A DNA stretch of 11,867 nucleotides from Acidimicrobiaceae bacterium (GTDB lineage: Bacteria; Actinomycetota; Acidimicrobiia; Acidimicrobiales; UBA8190): NCBI GenBank assembly GCA_003131945.1, contig PKWD01000244.1, positions 3,231 to 15,097 of the forward strand, given 5' to 3'. Positions 1-6,247 of the stretch are shown in pieces. The first letter of the stretch is position 1; each line of letters starts with the position of its first letter. The notes below the pieces were generated by a model. It ran no database searches. It was not told where the DNA came from and saw only the letters and a list, made by a program, of their open reading frames with translations. The translations under genes were made by a program, and so were the position numbers.

Positions 1-590
1 CGCCAGGGCAGGACCTCTTGTTCGAGGTCCCCAATGGCGACCTGACCCTCCGTCGTCGCTACACGATCCGGCGGTCGGATCCAGCGAAAGGCATCGCCGA
101 CTTCGAGATCGAGATCCACGATGGCCGCGGCCCTGCTACCCGCTGGGCAGCCAAGGCAGCGCTGGGCGAACACCTCGAGGCCATCGGGCCGCGAGGTGGG
201 ATCAGCCTGCGACCAACGGCGACGTCGCACCTCTTCGTTGTCGACGACTCCGCGATGCCAGCTGCCTTCGCCATGCTCGAAGCGCTCCCCGACGACACGA
301 ACGCCACCGTCCTGCTCGTGACGAGTCATGGCGCGAGGTCGCGTCCGGCGGCGGCTGGCGGGCCGGCGGCATCCTTCGTCTGGCTGGATCGAGCAGAGGT
401 GCTCGAGTTGCTGAGCGACGTGCACCCGGTAGCGGGCACCGCCGCGTACCTCTTCGGTGAACGCCACCTGGTCCGATCAGCAGAGGAACTCCTCATCGCG
501 GGCGGTCTCGATCGCGATGCCATCGCGTCCAAGGCCTACTGGCGACGGGACCAGCCAAACGCCAGCCACGGCGAGCCGTCGTACAACTGA
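1..590 (+). CDS. Siderophore-interacting protein (FAD-dependent ferric-siderophore reductase), 5' end missing
   Basis: This is the 3' part of a SIP/ViuB-family flavoprotein, a cytoplasmic enzyme that reduces ferric siderophores with NAD(P)H and FAD to release iron. The frame is open to the window edge; the TTG at 18 is internal to the family alignment, so the true start lies upstream. Visible family marks are the FAD-contacting RRYTIRR segment, the GPATRWA...LGEHLEAIGPRGG stretch that ends the flavin-binding barrel, and a C-terminal NAD(P)H-binding half with VDDSAMPA, YLFGE and the closing helix with YWRR. The family's usual length is about 250-280 residues, so roughly a quarter to a third is missing. 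It ends at TGA 588-590. No partner siderophore or transport gene is visible. Family assignment is firm; the substrate is unknown. Confidence 0.88.
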   Translation, partial: PGQDLLFEVPNGDLTLRRRYTIRRSDPAKGIADFEIEIHDGRGPATRWAAKAALGEHLEAIGPRGGISLRPTATSHLFVVDDSAMPAAFAMLEALPDDTNATVLLVTSHGARSRPAAAGGPAASFVWLDRAEVLELLSDVHPVAGTAAYLFGERHLVRSAEELLIAGGLDRDAIASKAYWRRDQPNASHGEPSYN

Positions 591-1414
591 ACTCGGGTTC
601 CAGTTGCACGGACGTCGGATCGTGTCGATGGACCTTTGGACTGGACTGGATGCTGCGATTGTGCCTTGGGGTAAGGACCAGCAACCCGGTCGAGATTAGG
701 GGCAAATACCCCAGTCCATTGATATTTCTCTGAGGGTCCACCCGCTCACTCAGTTCTGAAATGCACCGCTGCAGGAGAGCGCCGTCGGTGCCTGGGGCAC
801 TGCAGTTTCCTCCGGACTCTCATGGCAACGAGCATTGCTTATCAAGACGGGCGTGGCCCTGCGCGTATGAACCAGTCGACCTGTGGTTTCACTCCCACTC
901 GTCGCTTCGAGGAGACATGGGGTGACTGAATACTGAGCAACCTCCGGACGGTCAGGAGGGCGGCAGAAAGTGGCCCAGAGGCTTGGCGTTTGTGGGGACT
1001 ATTTTGTGGGGCCCTACTCAACTTCTGCATATGCAATCTATGCAGGGCGCCATGAACCTGCCCTACTCAAAGACCCGTCGAGGAGCACGCGCTTCGTGGA
1101 CGCAGAGTGTTGCGTATGCAACATCGGCGAGCTGCTCGGCCGTTGCCATGGCAGCGCTGCATAGCCCCTGCTTGGGGCATCCCCCCTGGCTGATGAACGT
1201 CGCTGCCTGCGCAATCTCGGGGGCAGCGCTTCTGGACCGCCCCGAGAAAACGCTGTACCGGGCAGATGTCGTTCCGTAACCGCTGATCGTCAAGTACGAG
1301 CTCGCGAATCGCCTCCGGGAACTGGCCACGCTGCCTACTGGCACTCGAGTCGCCCTGCGGCCTCGTGTTCGCTTTCCGGTGCAGCGGCCACCTATCACCT
1401 CTTGGTGCCGTCTG
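591..1414. other. Gene-poor region with clustered palindromes
   Basis: No open frame here looks like a real protein on either strand; the longest ones are Arg/Ser/Ala-rich and match no family I recognise. Small structures are visible. GGGG-N6-CCCC lies at 699-712. An 11-base direct repeat, GCCCTACTCAA, occurs at 1011-1021 and 1060-1070. TGCATATGCA is at 1026-1035 and AGGGC/GCCCT at 1044-1064. TGTTGC-GTAT-GCAACA is at 1108-1123, GCAGCGCTGC at 1151-1160, and GCCCC-TGCTT-GGGGC at 1164-1178. A short plus-strand frame from about 1279 to 1431 (ELANRLRELATLPTGTRVAL) looks protein-like but lacks a start and could be a gene remnant. Confidence 0.5.
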
Positions 1415-1942
1415 TCAGCTTTCGATAGTTGATACTCGTCTGAGTCGGCGGGTGTAGCGGTGCCAGGGATCTTGGAGCGCGGCGGCGGTGAGTGCGAGCA
1501 GGGCGGCGGCGATGGTGTACCAGGCGATGATGGCGGTCCGTGCGGTGGCGGGGCCAGTTTCGAGGAGGTGGTTCACGCCGGGAGCGAGCCAAGTGAAGGC
1601 GACGAGGGCGAGGGTGATGGGGGTGGCGATGGGGCCGGTGAGGTCGGAGTAGCGGGTGCGGTCGCAGCAGGCAGCGACGGCGACAGCGACGGCGGCCCAG
1701 CCGGTGAGCTGGGCGATGAGCGGGTAGATGGCGACCAGGTGGTGCCGGTCGGCCGCAGGGTGGCTGTGGGCCATGATCACGAGCTGCACCCAGCAGGTGA
1801 GGGCGAGCGCAGGGATAGCGAAGACGATCCGGGTGGCGGGAGCGATCCAGGCGGGTAGCGGAGCACTTTGCGTCAGCGCTCGCAGAGGGGTGCGGGGGGC
1901 GAAGGTGAGAGCGGTGATGGCGGGCAGGAGGGTGAGCTTCAC
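1415..1942 (-). CDS. Small multi-pass membrane protein of unknown function
   Basis: I do not recognise the family. From a GTG at 1942 the product is 175 residues, rich in Ala, Thr and Leu, with about four hydrophobic segments: around IVFAIPALALTCWV, LIAQLTGWAAVAVAVAA, ITLALVAFTWLAPGV and AIIAWYTIAAALLALTAAA. It ends in a basic tail (RYTRRLRRV), which suggests a cytoplasmic C-terminus. The frame stays open upstream to a TTG at 1984 and beyond, but that part runs through the IS30-type end at 1963-1987, so the native N-terminus may have been cut off or replaced. GTG 1942 has no good ribosome-binding site. The protein could be a membrane subunit separated from its partner, for example an ABC-type system, but nothing here shows that. 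Confidence 0.6.
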   Translation of the reverse strand: MKLTLLPAITALTFAPRTPLRALTQSAPLPAWIAPATRIVFAIPALALTCWVQLVIMAHSHPAADRHHLVAIYPLIAQLTGWAAVAVAVAACCDRTRYSDLTGPIATPITLALVAFTWLAPGVNHLLETGPATARTAIIAWYTIAAALLALTAAALQDPWHRYTRRLRRVSTIES

Positions 1943-1962
1943 GGAGGTCTGATCGAGGGGGG

Positions 1963-1987
1963 CGGATTTTAGCGGTCGACGCAACGC
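1963..1987. repeat. Left terminal inverted repeat of IS30-type element
   Basis: CGGTCGACGCAACGC at 1973-1987 matches the reverse complement of 4280-4294 at 15 of 15 bases. A further outward stretch (CGGATTTTAG against CGGTTCTAT) matches at most positions. It sits just outside the GTG chosen for the membrane protein. Confidence 0.65.
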
Positions 1988-2039
1988 GGATGACTGTGAG
2001 TTGCAGCTGGAGACTAGCCGGATTGTGTGGGAACAGCCT

Positions 2040-2057
2040 CGCTCGGGTGATCGAGCG
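2040..2057 (-). terminator. Possible hairpin terminator after the VOC gene
   Basis: CGCTCG-GGTGAT-CGAGCG is a perfect six-base stem with a six-base loop. It begins five bases past the VOC stop codon in the direction of its transcription. No run of T follows on that strand, so rho-independent termination is doubtful. Confidence 0.3.
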
Positions 2058-2062
2058 GCCCG

Positions 2063-2413
2063 CTATGTGTTCCGGTGTGCGATCTGGAAGACATTGCCGA
2101 AGTTGTCACGAACCATGGCGCGCCTATCGCCGTAGGGGGTGTTGAGAGGCTCTTCCAAGCTCGCTGCTCCGGCAGCCAGTGCTCGCCGGTAGGCACGGTC
2201 GGCGTCATCGACGTAGACGTAGAGAAAGGCGGGGAACAGCTCGCGCTCACCCGCCTCGCTCACCATGATGAGAGAGTCTCCGACATGGATCTCCGCTGGG
2301 CGGTCGGCGTGGACTTCGCCGGTGGCGTCGAAGACATCGCGCAGAAAGTTCACCTGGGCAGTCACGTCGCTAACGACCATCCGCGGCGTCACCGAATAAA
2401 AGCCTGAGGGCAT
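2063..2413 (-). CDS. VOC-superfamily (glyoxalase/PhnB-like) protein
   Basis: This 116-residue protein has a single VOC domain (paired beta-alpha-beta-beta-beta modules) of the PhnB/YjdN-like type. The start MPSGFYSVTPRMVV matches the family opening (G-Y-H-S-V-T-P-Y-L). The middle has HVGDSLIMVSEAGE and LYVYVDDAD, and the C-terminal module ends PYGDRRAMVRDNFGNVFQIAHR. VOC proteins include metal-dependent isomerases, dioxygenases and antibiotic-binding resistance proteins; the substrate cannot be read here. Metal ligands are uncertain because some PhnB-like members lack a full set. I prefer ATG 2413 over GTG 2428 because it fits the family N-terminus. The gene follows the transposase on the same strand with 66 bases between them and lies inside the IS30-type ends, so it may be transcribed from the element. 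Confidence 0.82.
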   Translation of the reverse strand: MPSGFYSVTPRMVVSDVTAQVNFLRDVFDATGEVHADRPAEIHVGDSLIMVSEAGERELFPAFLYVYVDDADRAYRRALAAGAASLEEPLNTPYGDRRAMVRDNFGNVFQIAHRNT

Positions 2414-2479
2414 GCCTGAGTCTCTCACCCCCGGCTTCGCCCCACTGTTATCCGCTGAACGTCATCTCTGGGCGGACCA

Positions 2480-4258
2480 CTAGCCGGCGGCTTCTTCGTT
2501 CAGAAGTATCGGAGCGCTGCAGTGAGCTCCCCATTCGGCACGGAACCTGGCCGCCGGTGTCAGGTAGCCGAGCGTCTTGCGAGGTCGGGCGTTCAGCTCT
2601 TTGGTCACGGTCGCGACGTGGGCGTCGCTGTGCACGGACAGGTCGGTGCCCTTCGGGAAGTACTGGCGGGCGAGACCGTTGAAATTCTCGTTCGCTCCCC
2701 GCTGCCAAGGGCTGCACCGCTCGGCAAAGTAGATGTCGATCCCGGTCGCCGCGGCCAGATCTTGGTGTCTGGCCATCTCGGTGCCCTGGTCCCAGGTGAG
2801 GGTCCGTTTCAGGTGGGCCGGGATCGAGGCGAATGCAGCGATGACTGCGGCGTTCACGCTGGCCGCTGTGTGGTCGACAGGGAGGTTGACGATGATCCCG
2901 AACTGGGTTTTGCGTTCCCGCAAGGTCACCATCGCCGACGCTGACCCGACGCCGACGATGAGATCTCCCTCCCAGTTGCCGGCCTGCTGGTTGTCCTCGA
3001 CCTCGGCTGGGCGCTTGTCGATCATGGTCATGTTCTGGACCGAACCCCCATGCCCGGCGCGGGTCAGCCAGCGTGACTTCCGGATCCGCCGGCCGGTGCG
3101 CAGCTTGCGGCAGTATCGCTTGTGAAGTCCCTGGCCGCCCGGGACAAGCAACGCCCGGTAGATCGTCTCGGAGCACAACCACATTGACGGGACCAGCGGG
3201 TAGGTCAGGCGCAACCAGCCGTTGATCTCGTCGGGTGACCAGCAACGGTTGAGCTTGCGCTGCACCAGCTGGCGCAGCGCCGGGTTGACGACAAGCTTGT
3301 GGTCCCGAGGCCGGCAGCGCTGCTGGGTGGCGGCGTGATCGGCAACCTGAGGCAGATAGCGGCCTTTGGCGTCTCGGTGCCGGTCGAGTTCGCGTTTGAC
3401 CGTCGAAGGGGACCGGCCCAACTCGGCGGCCACCTGGCGCATCGAGCAACCCAGGCGCAACAGGTCAGCGATCTGTAACCGTTCGGGCAGCGACAGATAC
3501 CTCCCCGACCCGACGATCCACTTCGCAGCGGGCGCGGAGGTCTGATAGCGGCGTCGAGCCCGGATGAGAGTCCCAGTTCGTCTGCTCACGCCGAGCAGCC
3601 TGCACGCTGCGGTGTTGGTCAGACCGTGATGCATCAACTCCCAGTAGCGCTCCTCGCGCTGCTCGGCTTTGGAGCGGGCCCGAGGTTGGAGCAGCAATTC
3701 GACATGCCGGGCCGACTGGCGCACGGCGGCGCGGTCCCCTGTCGCCCGCTGGAGCCGTGCGGTCCGTTGCGCGAGGCGTCGCTCCGCTTCCCAGGCTGAT
3801 TTCTGCTGCGGTGAGACCCGCAACCGGCGGGCCGCCACACGCGACGGAAGACCCTCGTCGCGCCAAATCCCAAACCATCGCTGCCGCCATCGGTACGCGG
3901 TCGACCGGCTCACGCCCGCCGTCCGACGGGCCGCGTCGACGCTGGCACCGGCATCAAAACGGACCCAAAAGGTGTGCTCGATGTCGGCATCGACAGCGAG
4001 ATGGTGACGCCACTCACCCGCCCGAGCGTCTCGCTGGCGGTCCCAGCCGGCCATCAGCGGGGAAACGTAGCCCAGTGCCGCCTGCGCCTCAGTCACGTTC
4101 AGACCGTCGTCACGCAGGGCCACGAACGACTCGCGCAGCCACCGGTAACCGGTCTCCTTGCCCACGCCGGCAGCCCGGGCGGAAGGCTTGAGACCGCGCC
4201 CCTCCCGCATCGCGGCAAGAAACCGAACACCAGCGCCAGAATCGGACCGAAGATGCAT
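2480..4258 (-). CDS. IS30-family transposase with extended multi-HTH N-terminus
   Basis: This 592-residue DDE transposase cuts and joins the element's ends. The catalytic triad is visible: D432 in NWEGDLIVG, D490 in TWDQGTEM and E524 in RGANENFNG. The 33 residues between the last two are the DD33E spacing of IS30. The canonical HTH before the catalytic core is at about 268-292 (SMRQVAAELGRSPSTVKREL). Three further HTH-like segments precede it, at about 21-42 (ARAAGVGKETGYRWLRE), 104-126 (ASVDAARRTAGVSRSTAYRW) and 211-234 (LTNTAACRLLGVSRR). The protein is therefore much longer than the 380-400 residues of classical IS30. The frame is open upstream to 4645, but that part passes through the right inverted repeat and is composition-driven. 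ATG 4258, just inside the repeat, is the sensible start. The frame looks intact. Confidence 0.92.
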   Translation of the reverse strand: MHLRSDSGAGVRFLAAMREGRGLKPSARAAGVGKETGYRWLRESFVALRDDGLNVTEAQAALGYVSPLMAGWDRQRDARAGEWRHHLAVDADIEHTFWVRFDAGASVDAARRTAGVSRSTAYRWRQRWFGIWRDEGLPSRVAARRLRVSPQQKSAWEAERRLAQRTARLQRATGDRAAVRQSARHVELLLQPRARSKAEQREERYWELMHHGLTNTAACRLLGVSRRTGTLIRARRRYQTSAPAAKWIVGSGRYLSLPERLQIADLLRLGCSMRQVAAELGRSPSTVKRELDRHRDAKGRYLPQVADHAATQQRCRPRDHKLVVNPALRQLVQRKLNRCWSPDEINGWLRLTYPLVPSMWLCSETIYRALLVPGGQGLHKRYCRKLRTGRRIRKSRWLTRAGHGGSVQNMTMIDKRPAEVEDNQQAGNWEGDLIVGVGSASAMVTLRERKTQFGIIVNLPVDHTAASVNAAVIAAFASIPAHLKRTLTWDQGTEMARHQDLAAATGIDIYFAERCSPWQRGANENFNGLARQYFPKGTDLSVHSDAHVATVTKELNARPRKTLGYLTPAARFRAEWGAHCSAPILLNEEAAG

Positions 4259-4279
4259 CGTCGAACGCCTCCCGAGAAG

Positions 4280-4303
4280 GCGTTGCGTCGACCGATAGAA
4301 CCG
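4280..4303. repeat. Right terminal inverted repeat of IS30-type element
   Basis: GCGTTGCGTCGACCG at 4280-4294 is followed by ATAGAACCG. It is the exact inverted partner of 1973-1987 and lies 21 bases upstream of the transposase ATG at 4258, where an IS30 end is expected. Confidence 0.75.
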
Positions 4304-4634
4304 GGGGACGGCATGCGGGACACAAGGCCACGGGCCGCGTCGGAGCACCTCGGTATCGGCAGGACGGCGCCGGATCGGACCGATCGATAGCACGGCCCAG
4401 CCCCGATGCTGACACCCGGTCGAACCGCCCGCTGTCGGATCCGGTGAGGCCCAGCGTCGAGAGGGCCAGCCATTCGCAATCACGCCCTGGGCGCCGATAT
4501 AGACCGGTTGTTGTCGGACCGGCGCTGCACAAACGACCCGGTGGCCACACCAGCAGGCCGAGTACCGGCGGGCCCAGCCGCGAGCACGACGGCAAGAACG
4601 GCTGTGTCCGAACCGATCCTGCAAAGCTGGTGCC
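4304..4634. other. Non-coding interval between IS end and phosphotransferase
   Basis: I see no supported gene here. Open frames on the minus strand are upstream extensions of the transposase frame and look like random high-GC translation. The only structure noted is GATCGG-A-CCGATC at 4373-4385, a perfect inverted repeat that could be an operator or chance. Confidence 0.4.
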
Positions 4635-5507
4635 ATGGCGGACACCGTCGAGATGAGCGCGGCGCAGGCGGTGGAACTACTGGCGGCGACGACGGGCGAT
4701 GCCTACGAGCTGGTGGGTCGACTGAGCGGGGGAGAGACGGGAGCCCACGAGGTCACAGGTCCTATGGGGCGGAGGCTCGTCGTGAAGTGGGACCCGGCGC
4801 CGTCGTCGGACGCCCGCCGCGAAGCCGTGGTGTTGGCTGAGCGTCTACGCGTCGACGTGGGCTGGCCGGTGCCTCGGCAGCGCACTGTCGTCGCTCAGGA
4901 CTGTCTCTTCGTGCTCCAGGATTTCATGCCGGGGACGCCCATCGAGATCCTCGGGCACGGCGTGGTCGACCGCCTTCTCGAGCTCCACGTAGGGCGGCTC
5001 GGTCTCGCTCGATCATCCGATCCGTCTCATTGGCCGGCAGTGTTGATCAAGACCCTCATCGTCGGCGGCGACCGCTACTGCCTCCACGAATCTCTTCGCC
5101 GCTATGACGAACGTACAGCGTCACTCGTGGCCCGGATCGAGGAGCTCGGACGGGTCATCCACCACGATGACCTTGGCGCCCGGGATGTCGTGCACTGGGA
5201 CTTGCATCCCGGCAACCTCCTGCACGACGAAGGTACCCTCTCGGCCATCGTCGACACCGACTTCGCCAAGGTCGGGGACGCCGCCTTCGATCTTGTCACG
5301 CTCGCTCTGGCCAGCCTGACCCTGCCGTGCGATCGGGGGGTGAGGAGCCGCCTGTTCGCCACCGCTTTCGATGGTCTGGCCGAGGTACGAAGACTGGCAT
5401 ATCTCGGCCACCTGTTCATCCGGTTCATCGACTGGCCGATTCGACGAGGCCGTCGAGCCGAGGTCGAGTTCTGGTTGGGGCAAGCCGACCAGATGCTCGA
5501 TCTCTGA
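4635..5507 (+). CDS. Aminoglycoside phosphotransferase/choline kinase-fold protein
   Basis: This 290-residue protein has the APH fold, a small-molecule kinase family that transfers the gamma-phosphate of ATP to a hydroxyl. Visible motifs are the ATP-anchoring lysine K51 in LVVKWDP, a hinge at FVLQDFMPGTP (about 92-102), the catalytic loop HWDLHPGN (187-194, with D189 as base and N194 as metal ligand) and IVDTDFA (205-211), whose D207 is the expected magnesium ligand. The loop has W where G is commonest, and DTD replaces the usual DWD, so it is not a typical aminoglycoside-resistance enzyme and the substrate is unknown. ATG 4635 has only a weak ribosome-binding site; ATG 4653 is an alternative. 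It runs convergently into the YkgJ-type gene with 42 bases between stops and has no operon partner. Confidence 0.82.
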   Translation: MADTVEMSAAQAVELLAATTGDAYELVGRLSGGETGAHEVTGPMGRRLVVKWDPAPSSDARREAVVLAERLRVDVGWPVPRQRTVVAQDCLFVLQDFMPGTPIEILGHGVVDRLLELHVGRLGLARSSDPSHWPAVLIKTLIVGGDRYCLHESLRRYDERTASLVARIEELGRVIHHDDLGARDVVHWDLHPGNLLHDEGTLSAIVDTDFAKVGDAAFDLVTLALASLTLPCDRGVRSRLFATAFDGLAEVRRLAYLGHLFIRFIDWPIRRGRRAEVEFWLGQADQMLDL

Positions 5508-5549
5508 TCCGCCGTCCATGGCCGACAGCTCGACACGGGGAGCACGAAC

Positions 5550-6221
5550 TCAAGGCCTCCGGGGGCTGCTCCTCGTCCGGCGCGTCAAGGCCACTCGGAC
5601 CACTTGGATATCGGGAGTGACGACCCTGGTGCTTCTCGAACCGGCGTCGTAGCGCAGGAAGGCGTCGTGGACCTCAACGGCGAGGACGGCGAGTTGGGTG
5701 GCGCTCGTCGCAGAGGTCCCCTCGGGGAGGACCTCCTCGTGCTGGAGGAACTCGGCCGCAGCCCGCACCGCGTCTCTCTCGTTGCGGTCGAGCTCACCGG
5801 GATAGTCGAAGCGCCAACGCCGGGTCTGCTCGGCATTGAGAGCCTTGTCGTGGCCTTCGATCTTGAGCCCGGTGGCGGGGAAGACCCGGCAGTCGTAGGT
5901 ACGGCAGGTCCGGGGCCGGTGCTTGTAGATCGAGCACCGGCCGTCGGTCAGCATCGGGCAGCGGCCTCGTTCGTCATAACCGAGGAGGAAATATCCGATG
6001 GGCGTGCCGGGTGCCGCGAAGAGGAGTTCGCTCGGTATGTGGGCCAGCGCCTCGGTCTCGTCGGGGTCGATATGCACGAACTGTGACGACGAGCAGCAGG
6101 CGGAGCACCCTTCACAGGGCACGTCGGACGCACGCTCTCCCCGCAGAGCATTCTGCATGCCGCGCAGCCAGACAGAGAAGGCACCGGTGGGCAGGGTCGA
6201 GGGCGCCTCGGTGGCCTCCAT
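5550..6221 (-). CDS. YkgJ-family cysteine cluster (CxxCxxCC) protein
   Basis: This 223-residue protein carries the YkgJ/FliB-like putative zinc- or iron-chelating domain. The first cluster, CEGCSACC, uses C36, C39, C42 and C43. The second set is C88 (RCPML), C96 (GRCSIYKHRP), C106 and C111 (TCRTYDC). The GRCSIYKHRPRTCR segment is diagnostic of the family. The C-terminal half has no recognisable motif and ends in a basic tail. Members are proposed to bind Fe-S or Zn; biochemical roles are poorly defined. It lies 26 bases downstream of the flavoprotein on the same strand and is probably cotranscribed with it, which hints at an electron-transfer or metal-dependent pairing. ATG 6221 fits the ORF, though the ribosome-binding site is weak. 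Confidence 0.85.
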   Translation of the reverse strand: MEATEAPSTLPTGAFSVWLRGMQNALRGERASDVPCEGCSACCSSSQFVHIDPDETEALAHIPSELLFAAPGTPIGYFLLGYDERGRCPMLTDGRCSIYKHRPRTCRTYDCRVFPATGLKIEGHDKALNAEQTRRWRFDYPGELDRNERDAVRAAAEFLQHEEVLPEGTSATSATQLAVLAVEVHDAFLRYDAGSRSTRVVTPDIQVVRVALTRRTRSSPRRP

Positions 6222-6247
6222 CAGGCCACGTTAGCGACGTCATCAGT

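Larger units (their letters stand above)
1963..4303 (-). mobile_element. IS30-family insertion sequence, apparently with a VOC passenger gene
   Basis: The transposase is flanked by inward-facing inverted repeats. The core CGGTCGACGCAACGC at 1973-1987 is an exact inverted copy of 4280-4294. The similarity continues outward, with CGG-N-TT-N-TA matching in both ends to 1963 and 4303. This resembles the IS30 terminal repeat as I remember it (GGTCAACGCAAC core). The right end lies 21 bases upstream of the transposase ATG, the usual IS30 layout. The left end lies 492 bases beyond the transposase stop, leaving room for the VOC gene. G runs abut both ends (1957-1962 and 4303-4307), compatible with a short target duplication but low in complexity. 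Confidence is high for the transposase and right end, moderate for the left boundary. Confidence 0.6.

Noticed and set aside
699..712. Hairpin GGGG-N6-CCCC as terminator of the siderophore-interacting gene
   Set aside because: Only a four-base stem, more than 100 bases past the stop, and no T run.
1063..1398. 111-codon minus-strand frame
   Set aside because: Arg/Ala/Ser-rich, no recognisable motif and no ribosome-binding site; not supported as a gene.
1460..1858. Plus-strand frame rich in Gly, Glu and Asp
   Set aside because: It is the shadow of the membrane-protein gene; the composition follows from antisense of Ala/Thr/Leu codons.
2446..2466. Alternative left IS end (TTATCCGCTGAACGTCAT) near the transposase stop
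   Set aside because: Resembles the right repeat only partially (about half the bases, with a gap), against 15 of 15 for 1973-1987. Kept as the competing explanation for the IS boundary.
2448..3449. 333-codon minus-strand frame inside the transposase
   Set aside because: Out of frame with the DDE residues, Arg/Pro-rich, no family match.
4259..4645. Upstream extension of the transposase frame
   Set aside because: It runs through the right inverted repeat and has no family-like sequence; open frames of this length are common at this GC content.
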